Assembly: GCA_964412555.1 (NCBI GenBank)
Contig: CAYPPG010000003.1
Span: 124,001 to 188,000, forward strand
Direction: 5' to 3'
Origin: CAYPPG01 sp964412555
GTDB lineage: Bacteria; Hinthialibacterota; Hinthialibacteria; Hinthialibacterales; Hinthialibacteraceae
DNA length: 64,000 nucleotides
Translations under genes and position numbers: made by a program
Shown: piece by piece, positions 1-7,934 of the stretch
Layout of the letters: each line of letters opens with the position of its first letter
Position numbering within the stretch: the stretch's first letter is position 1
Notes under the pieces: generated by a model
The model's input: the letters and a program-made list of their open reading frames with translations, nothing else
Told to the model about the DNA's origin: nothing
Database searches by the model: none

Positions 1-2
1 GA

Positions 3-173
3 AAAGTATTGATAGAGTTTTTGAATATGCGATTTACGGATATTCCTTCTTCTATATATGAATCCATTCAAAAAATCGATCAATTGTCACGTTTAAGGGA
101 TCTGCGAAAAGAGGTAATCACTGCTACATCTCTTAATGAGTTCCTTCAACGATTCAACTCCCAATCACCATAA
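3..173 (+). CDS. C-terminal end of a DUF4351-like protein (5' truncated by window)
   Basis: An open frame enters the window from the left and runs 56 codons to a TAA at 171-173. The visible residues follow the DUF4351 pattern: a short hydrophobic start (VLIEFLNMRF), then a helix with IYESIQKIDQL, then LRDLRKEVITATSLNEFLQ. DUF4351 usually forms the C-terminal tail of Rpn/PD-(D/E)XK-type putative transposase or nuclease proteins. The nuclease part would lie upstream, outside the window, so that assignment is inference. The two other forward frames are broken by stops within the first 60 bases. Confidence 0.5.
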   Translation, partial: KVLIEFLNMRFTDIPSSIYESIQKIDQLSRLRDLRKEVITATSLNEFLQRFNSQSP

Positions 174-189
174 TCTCCTCACTCTCACG

Positions 190-219
190 TTGAACAAATC
201 GATCTAAACACAGTATAAT
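190..219 (+). promoter_or_regulatory. Sigma-70-type promoter for the GlmU-like gene
   Basis: TTGAAC at 190-195 and a perfect TATAAT at 214-219 are separated by 18 bases. The start codon of the nucleotidyltransferase gene follows about 55 bases downstream. Transcription is predicted by sequence only. Confidence 0.5.
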
Positions 220-274
220 TGACAGATCCTTTAAATTGAATTCGCATCGCATTCATTTTTTGAGAGAGTCTATT

Positions 275-1654
275 ATGCTTAGAACCGCCATCATCCTCGC
301 CGCGGGTTGCGGAACAAAAATTTGGCCGTATTGCGACACATGGCCGAAAGCCGCACTCCCAATCGCCAACAAATCTCTCATTCGAAGGCAAGTAGAGATC
401 CTTAAGGCTTGCGGAATCGAACGATTTGTCGTTGTTGTCGGCCATCTCGCATCCCAAGTGAAAGAAACCTTGATCGGCCTTGAAAGTGTTTCTTTCGTCG
501 AACAATATAAGCCGAGTGGAACAGCCGACGCTTTATTACTTGCTTTAAAAACCTGTGATGTCGAACATGCGTTTTTTGTTATGCAGGGTGATATCCTTTT
601 TGCGGAAGAAGATTGCCGGCGCCTAATGGAAAAATATTCAATTGACCAGAATCCGGCGACGCTCGTACAGCCGCTTGGATCTATGTCTCCCAATGAATGG
701 ATTTGCGCAAATCTCGAGGGAGAAAGCATAAAAGAAATCCTCGGCCATCCGCGCGAAGCCACTCACAGACTTTGTGGTTTGTCTATTTTGCCGAAAGAAA
801 TTATTCCCTTCTTGGAAACCAATCCCGGTATGATGACGTCCATCGAAGTCGGCAACATGCCTCCACAAGAATCCGAATTAGCGGAATCCCTGAGCCGTTA
901 TCTTCAGAAAGGAAATTCTCTCTCTGCAATCGAAACTCAACATTTGTTCTTCGACATCGATAAACCTTGGCATCTGTTGGAGGCAAATACTGCTTATTTG
1001 AATTATCTTGGTTCCCGACTGACAAACAATCATATTGCAAGCAATGCTGTTGTCGCCGTGGGGGATGAAATCGAAGGATATCTGGTAATCGGTGAAGGAT
1101 CCTACATCGGCAAAGATGTCAAGATCAAAGGAAATTTATGGGTCGGCAAAAATACCAACATTGTCGATGGAGCTATCATCGGTAAAAATACTAGAATCGG
1201 TGACAATTGTACTATCCGCGAATATTGTAAAATTGAAGAATGCAGCGCAATCGGGAATCGCTGTGTAATCGGTCATGCAGCGGAATTCGGCGGCATTCTT
1301 ATGGATGGTGCGTATTCGTTTCACTATGGTGAATATTGGGGGATTATTGGCCGTTCTACGGATTTAGGCGCAGCTACGGTTTGTGGGAATTTACGCTTTG
1401 ATGATCAAAATACGATCCATCGAATCAAAGGCAGGCGTGAGTTACCCGCTTCCGCTTCCGCGAATGCTGCTTATTTGGGTGATTTTACCCGTACCGGTGT
1501 TAATACGATTCTTATGCCTGGTGTCAAAATCGGCCCATATAGTGTAATCGGGGCGGGTGTCATTCTGAACGAAGATGTGCCTAACAATTCCTTGATATAC
1601 GTTAAACAAGAACTCATTCGGAAAAAGTGGGGGCCGGAACAATACGGTTGGTAG
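275..1654 (+). CDS. GlmU-like sugar-phosphate nucleotidyltransferase with left-handed beta-helix domain
   Basis: Predicted cytoplasmic enzyme of about 459 residues. The N-terminal 230 residues are an NTP_transferase (RmlA/GlmU-type) domain starting IILAAGCGTKIWPYCDTWPK; the family form is AAGxGTRM...PKxLxP, so the usual Arg is replaced by Lys here. VMQGDILF is the metal-binding Gly-Asp segment. From about residue 260 onward there are hexapeptide repeats (IGEGSYIGKDVKIKG and similar) of a left-handed beta-helix, as in GlmU or archaeal Sugar-1-P nucleotidylyltransferase/acetyltransferases. Expected role is making a UDP- or dTDP-sugar; acetyltransferase activity and sugar are not determinable. 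I chose ATG 275, preceded by GAGAG, because the domain begins immediately after it; an upstream in-frame ATG at 236 would only add 13 atypical residues. It converges on the GreA-fusion gene. Confidence 0.75.
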   Translation: MLRTAIILAAGCGTKIWPYCDTWPKAALPIANKSLIRRQVEILKACGIERFVVVVGHLASQVKETLIGLESVSFVEQYKPSGTADALLLALKTCDVEHAFFVMQGDILFAEEDCRRLMEKYSIDQNPATLVQPLGSMSPNEWICANLEGESIKEILGHPREATHRLCGLSILPKEIIPFLETNPGMMTSIEVGNMPPQESELAESLSRYLQKGNSLSAIETQHLFFDIDKPWHLLEANTAYLNYLGSRLTNNHIASNAVVAVGDEIEGYLVIGEGSYIGKDVKIKGNLWVGKNTNIVDGAIIGKNTRIGDNCTIREYCKIEECSAIGNRCVIGHAAEFGGILMDGAYSFHYGEYWGIIGRSTDLGAATVCGNLRFDDQNTIHRIKGRRELPASASANAAYLGDFTRTGVNTILMPGVKIGPYSVIGAGVILNEDVPNNSLIYVKQELIRKKWGPEQYGW

Positions 1655-1727
1655 TTTACAGATCGTTTTTACAAGAATATATCCTTCAGCCAGGGAATAA
1701 TGATTGAAGTCTCTCCCGATACATTTC

Positions 1728-4274
1728 TCATGACGATTCGACAGCTGCCTGGGATTCGGATACTGTTTCTGTTTGTTTTTGTCCGAGTATTTCTTGTAGA
1801 AGGTCTTGAGGAATCGGCTCGATGGAGGATATCTCATATCGGCCGGTATGCATTGGCAAGTCAATTTCGACAAAATCTCCAACTGATTTCCCATAGAAAG
1901 CCCGGGCAAATGGCGCTTGATAGGAAAGAATATTTCGATCCGGATCGGATTCCCACGGACCGAGCATAATGTAATCTTCCACGGCTTCCGCCCCTACCGG
2001 TGTCACCTGGAATTTTGTACCAAATTCAATTCGGTTAAGATTGACATTGCCTAAATCGACAGATTGCGCTATGGAAAGAGCTTCTTGCAACTCACCGACC
2101 TGGGAAGCCAACAATTTCTGTTTATCTTTCGCGGCATGATATTCCGCATTTTCACGAAGATCACCATGCTGCCTGGCTGTTTCGATCTCCTGTACGACTG
2201 CGGGGAGTTCGATTTCCACCAGACGTTTGTACAACGCTTGTTTTCTGGATAACGATTCTTTCAAACAAAGCCAAGCATCCGGCACATTGTCTTCTTCGAT
2301 AGTTGTTGTTTGGAACAATTCCGGATAACGCCCTCTGACAATGGTTGTCAAATCCGATGCAGTCCGGGCGTCCAATCCCTCGTTGGTTTGAGCGCGCCGA
2401 TAGATGGACTCCGCCACGGTTCTGTCTGCATCTTGAATGTGTTGTTTGAACAATGAATAATTGTTCCGGCGAATGATATCTCTGGCATCGGCAGCCACTT
2501 TCCGGAGCCACACGGCTTCATCTTTATCTCTTCGTTTTGCTTGACTGGTCAGATAATCCACCAGCAAGAGTAGCCGGTCGATCAAGACGGCTTTATGGAT
2601 TTTCCCATCCATCCACGTGGAATATCCTCCCAATTCTCTTCCCGTCAGCCAAATAAACGTATGTGGGTACTGCCTGAATTCTACCAGTGCCACTTCGACG
2701 ACAGTTTTCAGCATCTCTTCCTGGCCGGCTTCCAATAGAGCCGCTTGCAATTCGTTGCGAATCATGATATTCGGTTCCAGCAGTAAATCCTGGAAAACAA
2801 CCGCCCATTTATCCGGATATTCCGATTGTATATATCGCACAAAGCGCAACTGATGACTTTTGAAGCGAAGTTCTTGCACGAGTGATTTCAATTTCGAGAA
2901 ATCTTGAATGGTTTTCTTTAAAACTTCCTCGGAGACAGACTCGATTTCTTCGGCATATTCCTTCAAATCCTCATTGGTAAACCACAATTCAATTCGTTCG
3001 GCGATACTGCGCCGATGAAGGATCACTGCGTGAATCTTATGAGAGAAGTGTCGAATGATATGTTCGTGGATATCGGCTTTTTTGGTTGTTCGCAAATAGG
3101 CATAAATCTGATCCACTTTAGCATGAGCCGCCTTGGTTTCATCGAATCGTTTGAGCAACTCTTCTTCATCACTGGCAGCATGTTCCCGCAAAATAAATTG
3201 TTTCGCGACACCTGTGGTTGTGGAAATATAAGGGTCTTTGCGCATGGCAGAACTGGTCGCCGACCACCACGGACTCCAATCTTTAATAGGAATAATGGAA
3301 GGAACCAACAAGCTTTTGATTTCTTTCGCCGTCAGTTCATTATTGAAACTTTTCAACATTATTTTGATCAACTTCAACGAATCTTCTTTCACAAGCCGAT
3401 GCAATTGATCAACATCCACGATGCTCAATACACGAAAATCGTCATGCGCTAATTGTTGCACCGCTTTGACAGCCAATTCCAAATCCATGGAATGATCCCG
3501 TTTCCGCTGGAAATTGATAAGAATTCGTTTCGAACTCATATTGAGGTCTTTTACACGCCCAATGCCCCAGTCGGGATGGAGAACATAGGTATCCGGCAAA
3601 AAGCCGCTTAAGAGTTCCACTTCGGCAAGCGCCTCCGGAAGAGGACGGTCTCCTCGAATATCCGTATGGATCAATACTTCGGTAAAATGAGTCGAGTTGT
3701 CATGTATTTTCCCTAATACATCGACGATCGGTTCCCGTAGGGATTTATCCTTTGGGGTATAGTCCAAAATCTGTTTCAATAAACGGTATTGGCCAGTCCA
3801 ATCCTGCCGTTCTTCGCAAAACGGTAACAACATTTGCAATAAGACAGCCGCTCGCTGATTCTGTTTGATCTCCGCCAATTTTGCAGCAATGCGCAAATAA
3901 AATCTTAAATTACCCGGTTCCAGTTCCGTCATCTCCATCCAGAGATCTTCGAGAATATCATATTGCCGTTCGCCTGCGGCTGCTTCGATCCCGATTTCCA
4001 AATGGCGTACGGCTTCTTCGTTTTCTTCATTTTCCCTGTAGTACAGCGCCAATTTTTTTGCCGTTTCGGGGACTCGATCATTCAGTTCCAATAATTGATA
4101 CAGCGCATCTACATATTCTTCATCTTTCTGGCCTAATTTTTCCAGAGCCTGTACCCATCCCCGCAACACATATGTGGTACCTGGCTCCTGTTCATTGTGC
4201 TCACGCGCTCGTTCAACAATTGCTTCCCAGCCTTCTTTTCCTCTTAATTCATTGAGTTCATCCAATGAAATCAT
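1728..4274 (-). CDS. greA: Long GreA-type transcription elongation factor with TPR-like N-terminal region
   Basis: The protein has about 848 residues, while ordinary GreA has about 158. The last 180 residues contain both GreA domains: the coiled coil with the hallmark GDLRENAEYHAAKDKQ (tip acids Asp705 and Glu708) and the FKBP-like C-terminal domain (SYQAPFARAFYGKSVGDFVEI). These residues in GreA reach the RNA polymerase active site and stimulate cleavage of backtracked RNA. The N-terminal half is helical and TPR-like. A middle segment around YVLHPDWGIGRVKDL resembles CarD/Mfd RNAP-interaction modules. Comparable long GreA proteins are known from spirochaetes and Chlamydiae. Start ATG 4274 is chosen because AGGTGAGG precedes it; upstream in-frame ATGs at 4310 and 4403 lack a clear ribosome site. 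No second GreA is seen in the window. Confidence 0.8.
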   Translation of the reverse strand: MISLDELNELRGKEGWEAIVERAREHNEQEPGTTYVLRGWVQALEKLGQKDEEYVDALYQLLELNDRVPETAKKLALYYRENEENEEAVRHLEIGIEAAAGERQYDILEDLWMEMTELEPGNLRFYLRIAAKLAEIKQNQRAAVLLQMLLPFCEERQDWTGQYRLLKQILDYTPKDKSLREPIVDVLGKIHDNSTHFTEVLIHTDIRGDRPLPEALAEVELLSGFLPDTYVLHPDWGIGRVKDLNMSSKRILINFQRKRDHSMDLELAVKAVQQLAHDDFRVLSIVDVDQLHRLVKEDSLKLIKIMLKSFNNELTAKEIKSLLVPSIIPIKDWSPWWSATSSAMRKDPYISTTTGVAKQFILREHAASDEEELLKRFDETKAAHAKVDQIYAYLRTTKKADIHEHIIRHFSHKIHAVILHRRSIAERIELWFTNEDLKEYAEEIESVSEEVLKKTIQDFSKLKSLVQELRFKSHQLRFVRYIQSEYPDKWAVVFQDLLLEPNIMIRNELQAALLEAGQEEMLKTVVEVALVEFRQYPHTFIWLTGRELGGYSTWMDGKIHKAVLIDRLLLLVDYLTSQAKRRDKDEAVWLRKVAADARDIIRRNNYSLFKQHIQDADRTVAESIYRRAQTNEGLDARTASDLTTIVRGRYPELFQTTTIEEDNVPDAWLCLKESLSRKQALYKRLVEIELPAVVQEIETARQHGDLRENAEYHAAKDKQKLLASQVGELQEALSIAQSVDLGNVNLNRIEFGTKFQVTPVGAEAVEDYIMLGPWESDPDRNILSYQAPFARAFYGKSVGDFVEIDLPMHTGRYEISSIEPIPQDLLQEILGQKQTETVSESQAAVESS

Positions 4275-4707
4275 TAGCGGACGCCTCACCTTTGGATTAT
4301 TATATTTCATATCTATAAAACTTTTCTGCCATTCGAACAAAAACCATCCCTTTATTCCTACATGGATAAAGGAAGTTGCAGCAATTGTTCGAATGGGAAC
4401 CACAAATATATAATTTTAGCAGAGAATTTGATCCAGACCAGACAGTCAAATTATAAAATGTATTTCTCCAACTCAGCATGCATACACAAGTACAGCATTG
4501 ACAGATAGGAAGGTATAATAAAATATCATGAATTTGTTTCGGCATGAGAAAGAAAGTCTGTCACAGATTTCTTTGACAGAAGGATCGCACACTATTTCTA
4601 TACGATCGATTCGCCTAATTTCGAATGCCGAATAGGGTTCAATATTCATTTTTCGAACCGTTTTTATACAATAGAACATCGACATCCATTCAGTGAGGAG
4701 ATACGGA

Positions 4708-5604
4708 ATGAAACAGCTTCTTCAAATTCTTTTGGCAATACTCTTTTTGGGAATTGGGACTTCGTTCTTTCCCGATCTTGCCTTTTCTGAGGAATCCTAT
4801 TTGCTGAGAAATCAGTTTCAGGAAAATCAAACCGCCTATTTAATCATGAATTCAACCGTCATTACGGTGACTACAGAAGATGAAAAACAACATCGAGTCG
4901 AGCAGGGATTGAAGACAGTGATGTCCTATAATACTATCATGATCGATCCGCAAAAGAGGGCTACGATTAAGATCGGTATTGAACAATTGGCGATCACTGG
5001 CAGGACTCCGGTTGATCTGAAGAAAATGCTCCAAATCGAAAACGAAAAAATCACCCTGAAAATCAATCCTCTCGGAGAGGTTTACGAATTCACTCCTCCC
5101 CCCTCCCTCTCCACACCCAATACTCAGGGACAGACCACCTCACAACAATATCCCTGGTTGAAATTTCCTGAACGCGCCGTTCAAGTGGGTGATTCCTGGA
5201 CAGACCAAAGAACATTGCCTTATCCGGGAGCTTCGAAACCGATCATTTCCTATACCACATACACACTCCAAGAGACTGCTCAACAAAACGATCAAACCAT
5301 CGCCGTCATTTCAACAAACACCCAAATTCAAGCCGATGACGTAACCGTTGATCCGGTCGCTCAAGGCGAAGGTGTCGCAAATTTACAGTTGAAATATACT
5401 TTCAAAGAATTTCAATCGAGAGGAAAAGGTTCGATCCGGTTTAACATGGATACAGGACAAATCGTATCCTTTCATTCGGAATCGGATTTATTGATGGATC
5501 TCGCAGTTGATGCGGGTGTCGGTCAGGAAAATTTCCCCAATACTTTTATCCAAAAATCAAAAGTGGAAACTACTGGTTACTACTCAAGCGAGAAACCGGA
5601 TTGA
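4708..5604 (+). CDS. Secreted DUF6263-like protein
   Basis: The 298-residue product starts with a clear signal peptide (MKQLLQILLAILFLGIGTSF, cleavage likely after LAFSE). The rest is beta-rich. It contains LKINPLGEVYEF and FPERAVQVGDSWTDQRTLPY, a layout typical of DUF6263-type proteins, in which a proline-flanked statement of natural or default value is followed by a beta-barrel-like second half. Function is unknown in the family. The start was set at ATG 4708, seven bases after GAGGAG; a GTG at 4693 is possible but overlaps that site. The methyltransferase gene starts only 13 bases after its stop, so the two may be cotranscribed. Confidence 0.6.
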   Translation: MKQLLQILLAILFLGIGTSFFPDLAFSEESYLLRNQFQENQTAYLIMNSTVITVTTEDEKQHRVEQGLKTVMSYNTIMIDPQKRATIKIGIEQLAITGRTPVDLKKMLQIENEKITLKINPLGEVYEFTPPPSLSTPNTQGQTTSQQYPWLKFPERAVQVGDSWTDQRTLPYPGASKPIISYTTYTLQETAQQNDQTIAVISTNTQIQADDVTVDPVAQGEGVANLQLKYTFKEFQSRGKGSIRFNMDTGQIVSFHSESDLLMDLAVDAGVGQENFPNTFIQKSKVETTGYYSSEKPD

Positions 5605-5617
5605 AAGGAAAAAAACA

Positions 5618-6646
5618 ATGAACCAGCAATCCATGAAAAGCCGTGAACGGATTTTCTCTTACATTCAAGGGGAAAAAACGGACTGTTTGCCCTTCATGCC
5701 GATCACCATGACGTTTGCTTCAACTCACACCGGTGTGAAATACTATGATTATGCCATGGATCATCGCGTTCTCGCTGAATCACAAATACGTACGGCGGAA
5801 GCATTCGATTTCGATTATGTCTCAGCGATTTCCGATCCGGCCCGTGAAGCCGCGGATTGTGGCGGTGCTGTCCATTACGCAGAAGATGATCCGCCGGATA
5901 TCGATCATACCCATTCCCGTTTAGCGGATAAAACCGAACTGAACACTCTTACAATACCCGATCCACTCGGCGGCGGCCGCATGCATGACCGGGTAAACGC
6001 CATTGCCTTACTCAAGGAAAAAGTTGGAAACGATAAACTCGTTGAAGGATGGGTCGAAGGCCCTTGCGCCGAAGCGGCGGATCTTCGAGGAATTAATACG
6101 CTGATGATGGATTTTTACGAAGATCCGCAATTTGTCCGTGATTTATTTGAATTCGTAATCGAGATGGAACTTCAATTCGCTCAAGCGCAAACCGACGCAG
6201 GAGTTGATCTGATTGGAGTAGGGGATGCGGCTTCCTCGCTCGTTAGTCCTTCTCTCTACAATGAATTCGTGTGGCCCTATCAAAAAAGATTAGTGGATGG
6301 AATTCAGAAAATGGGGACAATGGTTCGACTTCATATTTGCGGAAATACACGGCATATCTTAGAGGGGATGGGTCGATTAGGATGTGAAATCGTGGATTTA
6401 GACTATCTTTCTCCCATTTCTGAAGGACGGGAGAAGATGGGAGAAAATCAAATCCTGCTTGGCAATATCGATCCGGTCGCCGTTTTACGGAACGGCACAC
6501 CGGAAACGGTGTATGAAGCAATCGCAGAATGCCATCGGCAAGCCGGTGACCGTTACATCGTCGGCGCCGGTTGTGAGGTTACAAGAGACACATCGGTTGA
6601 AAACGTACGTGCTATGTGTGAATATGCGCGTTCCCACTCTTCCTAA
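5618..6646 (+). CDS. Uroporphyrinogen-decarboxylase-fold methyltransferase, MtaA/CmuA-like
   Basis: This 342-residue protein has the URO-D TIM-barrel fold. It carries His239-x-Cys241 (HICGN) and Cys319 (VGAGCEVT), the zinc-ligand pattern of corrinoid-protein:coenzyme methyltransferases such as MtaA, which true HemE lacks. LLGNIDPVAVL is another family landmark. It probably moves methyl groups between a corrinoid protein and a thiol, or acts in O-demethylation; the partner is not visible nearby. Start ATG 5618 follows AAAGGAA; an in-frame start at 5507 would overlap the previous gene by nearly 100 bases and add unrelated residues. An MFS transporter starts six bases after the stop, suggesting cotranscription. 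Confidence 0.8.
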   Translation: MNQQSMKSRERIFSYIQGEKTDCLPFMPITMTFASTHTGVKYYDYAMDHRVLAESQIRTAEAFDFDYVSAISDPAREAADCGGAVHYAEDDPPDIDHTHSRLADKTELNTLTIPDPLGGGRMHDRVNAIALLKEKVGNDKLVEGWVEGPCAEAADLRGINTLMMDFYEDPQFVRDLFEFVIEMELQFAQAQTDAGVDLIGVGDAASSLVSPSLYNEFVWPYQKRLVDGIQKMGTMVRLHICGNTRHILEGMGRLGCEIVDLDYLSPISEGREKMGENQILLGNIDPVAVLRNGTPETVYEAIAECHRQAGDRYIVGAGCEVTRDTSVENVRAMCEYARSHSS

Positions 6647-6651
6647 ATCCA

Positions 6652-7851
6652 ATGGACGATATTTCCCAAGCCCCTTCCAGTCTGATCAACAAAACATTCA
6701 TTCTTGGTTTCTCGTACAATTTTGTCATGGGATTTATCTTTTCCAACAATGCCCTCTTTCCTCTGTATGTGGAATATTCTGGGGGGGGAGCACAATCGAT
6801 CGGATTGTTTATGGGATTTCTTTCCCTTTCAGGGATACTCTGCCGTCCCTTTATCGGATATTTAGTCGATCGTTACGGAGTGAAGCCGCTTATGATGTGG
6901 GGTAGCCTGTTATTTGGATTACCCTGCCTCGGATATCTCCTGTTGTTAGATGCAGGATTGGTCGCGGCAGTCTGGGTATTGCGCCTTATTCAAGGATTCG
7001 GTTGGGGAGCGCATATGACTGCCTTTTTAACGTTGGCGGCTCAAGCATCTCCGCCCGGAAGACGGAATGAAACCGTGGCCAAATATGGAGTCTCCGGATT
7101 GTTTGCCACGAGCATCGCTCCCTATATCGGAGAACATCTCATCAAGGATTATGGGATTGAATATTTCTTTCTATTTCTCAGTTCAATGGGAATTCTAGCG
7201 TTTATCCTGATATCATGTATTCGCGTTCCTGTCCGGTCGGTTCATTTGACTGGTTTTAACATCCAGGGGACGTATCATATTCTCAGACTCCCTCAATTTC
7301 GGATTTCATTTTTATTGGCAATCTGCTTGGCGGCTTCTTTTTCAACAATCAGTTCCTTTTTGGCTCCATTGGCCACCAACCGTGAGATTTCCTCTTTCAG
7401 TCTCTTTTTCACGGCATTCGCCTCAACAGGCGTTATGATTCGTTTCACTTGCAGTCAATGGGGAGATCGATTCGGTTTGGTTCAAGTGATGATACCTGGA
7501 TTTTTCATGTATGCATTGGGATTGATTATTATCCAAATCAGTTGGAATCTAGGCGGCATCCTATTGGCCGGCTTATTCTGTGGAATCGCTCATGGAATTA
7601 CATTCCCTGCCGTCATTGCTCTTGGTTATAGTCTCGCTCCTTCAAAGTATCGTGGCAGCGCAATGAGTCTCGTTACAGGGATGATGGACGTCGGAAATAT
7701 GGGGAACACTATTCTGCTAGGGCAAATTGCCGGTTTATGGGGATACCATATCATTTTTTTCGTTGGAGCCACTGCTCCTATAACAGCCGTTCTCTCCCTT
7801 CTGTTCTTTTCTCGACATTCCCGCGAAGAAAGCGGACAAATCGAATCATAA
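6652..7851 (+). CDS. Major facilitator superfamily transporter
   Basis: The 399-residue protein is predicted to have 12 membrane helices. The loop between helices 2 and 3 carries GYLVDRYGVKPL, matching the MFS signature (G-x-x-x-D-R-x-G-R-[RK]). A second related loop, SQWGDRFGLVQVM, follows the central break. It is an inner-membrane secondary transporter of unknown substrate; sugar or aromatic-acid efflux or uptake would fit the context but is not shown. No good ribosome site precedes ATG 6652, so translation is likely coupled to the methyltransferase gene that ends six bases upstream. An internal Met at residue 26 is the only other realistic start, but it would lose part of helix 1. Confidence 0.75.
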   Translation: MDDISQAPSSLINKTFILGFSYNFVMGFIFSNNALFPLYVEYSGGGAQSIGLFMGFLSLSGILCRPFIGYLVDRYGVKPLMMWGSLLFGLPCLGYLLLLDAGLVAAVWVLRLIQGFGWGAHMTAFLTLAAQASPPGRRNETVAKYGVSGLFATSIAPYIGEHLIKDYGIEYFFLFLSSMGILAFILISCIRVPVRSVHLTGFNIQGTYHILRLPQFRISFLLAICLAASFSTISSFLAPLATNREISSFSLFFTAFASTGVMIRFTCSQWGDRFGLVQVMIPGFFMYALGLIIIQISWNLGGILLAGLFCGIAHGITFPAVIALGYSLAPSKYRGSAMSLVTGMMDVGNMGNTILLGQIAGLWGYHIIFFVGATAPITAVLSLLFFSRHSREESGQIES

Positions 7852-7934
7852 TCAAAGGAAAACCGCACGAAAAACGCTACTATCCTTGAACATTTTCAAG
7901 CATGAACTTCCGCTCTATAATCTGAAAGTATTCC

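Noticed and set aside
5618..6646. HemE (uroporphyrinogen decarboxylase) as name for the URO-D-fold gene
   Set aside because: The His-x-Cys and distant Cys zinc ligands belong to MtaA/CmuA-like methyltransferases and are absent from HemE.
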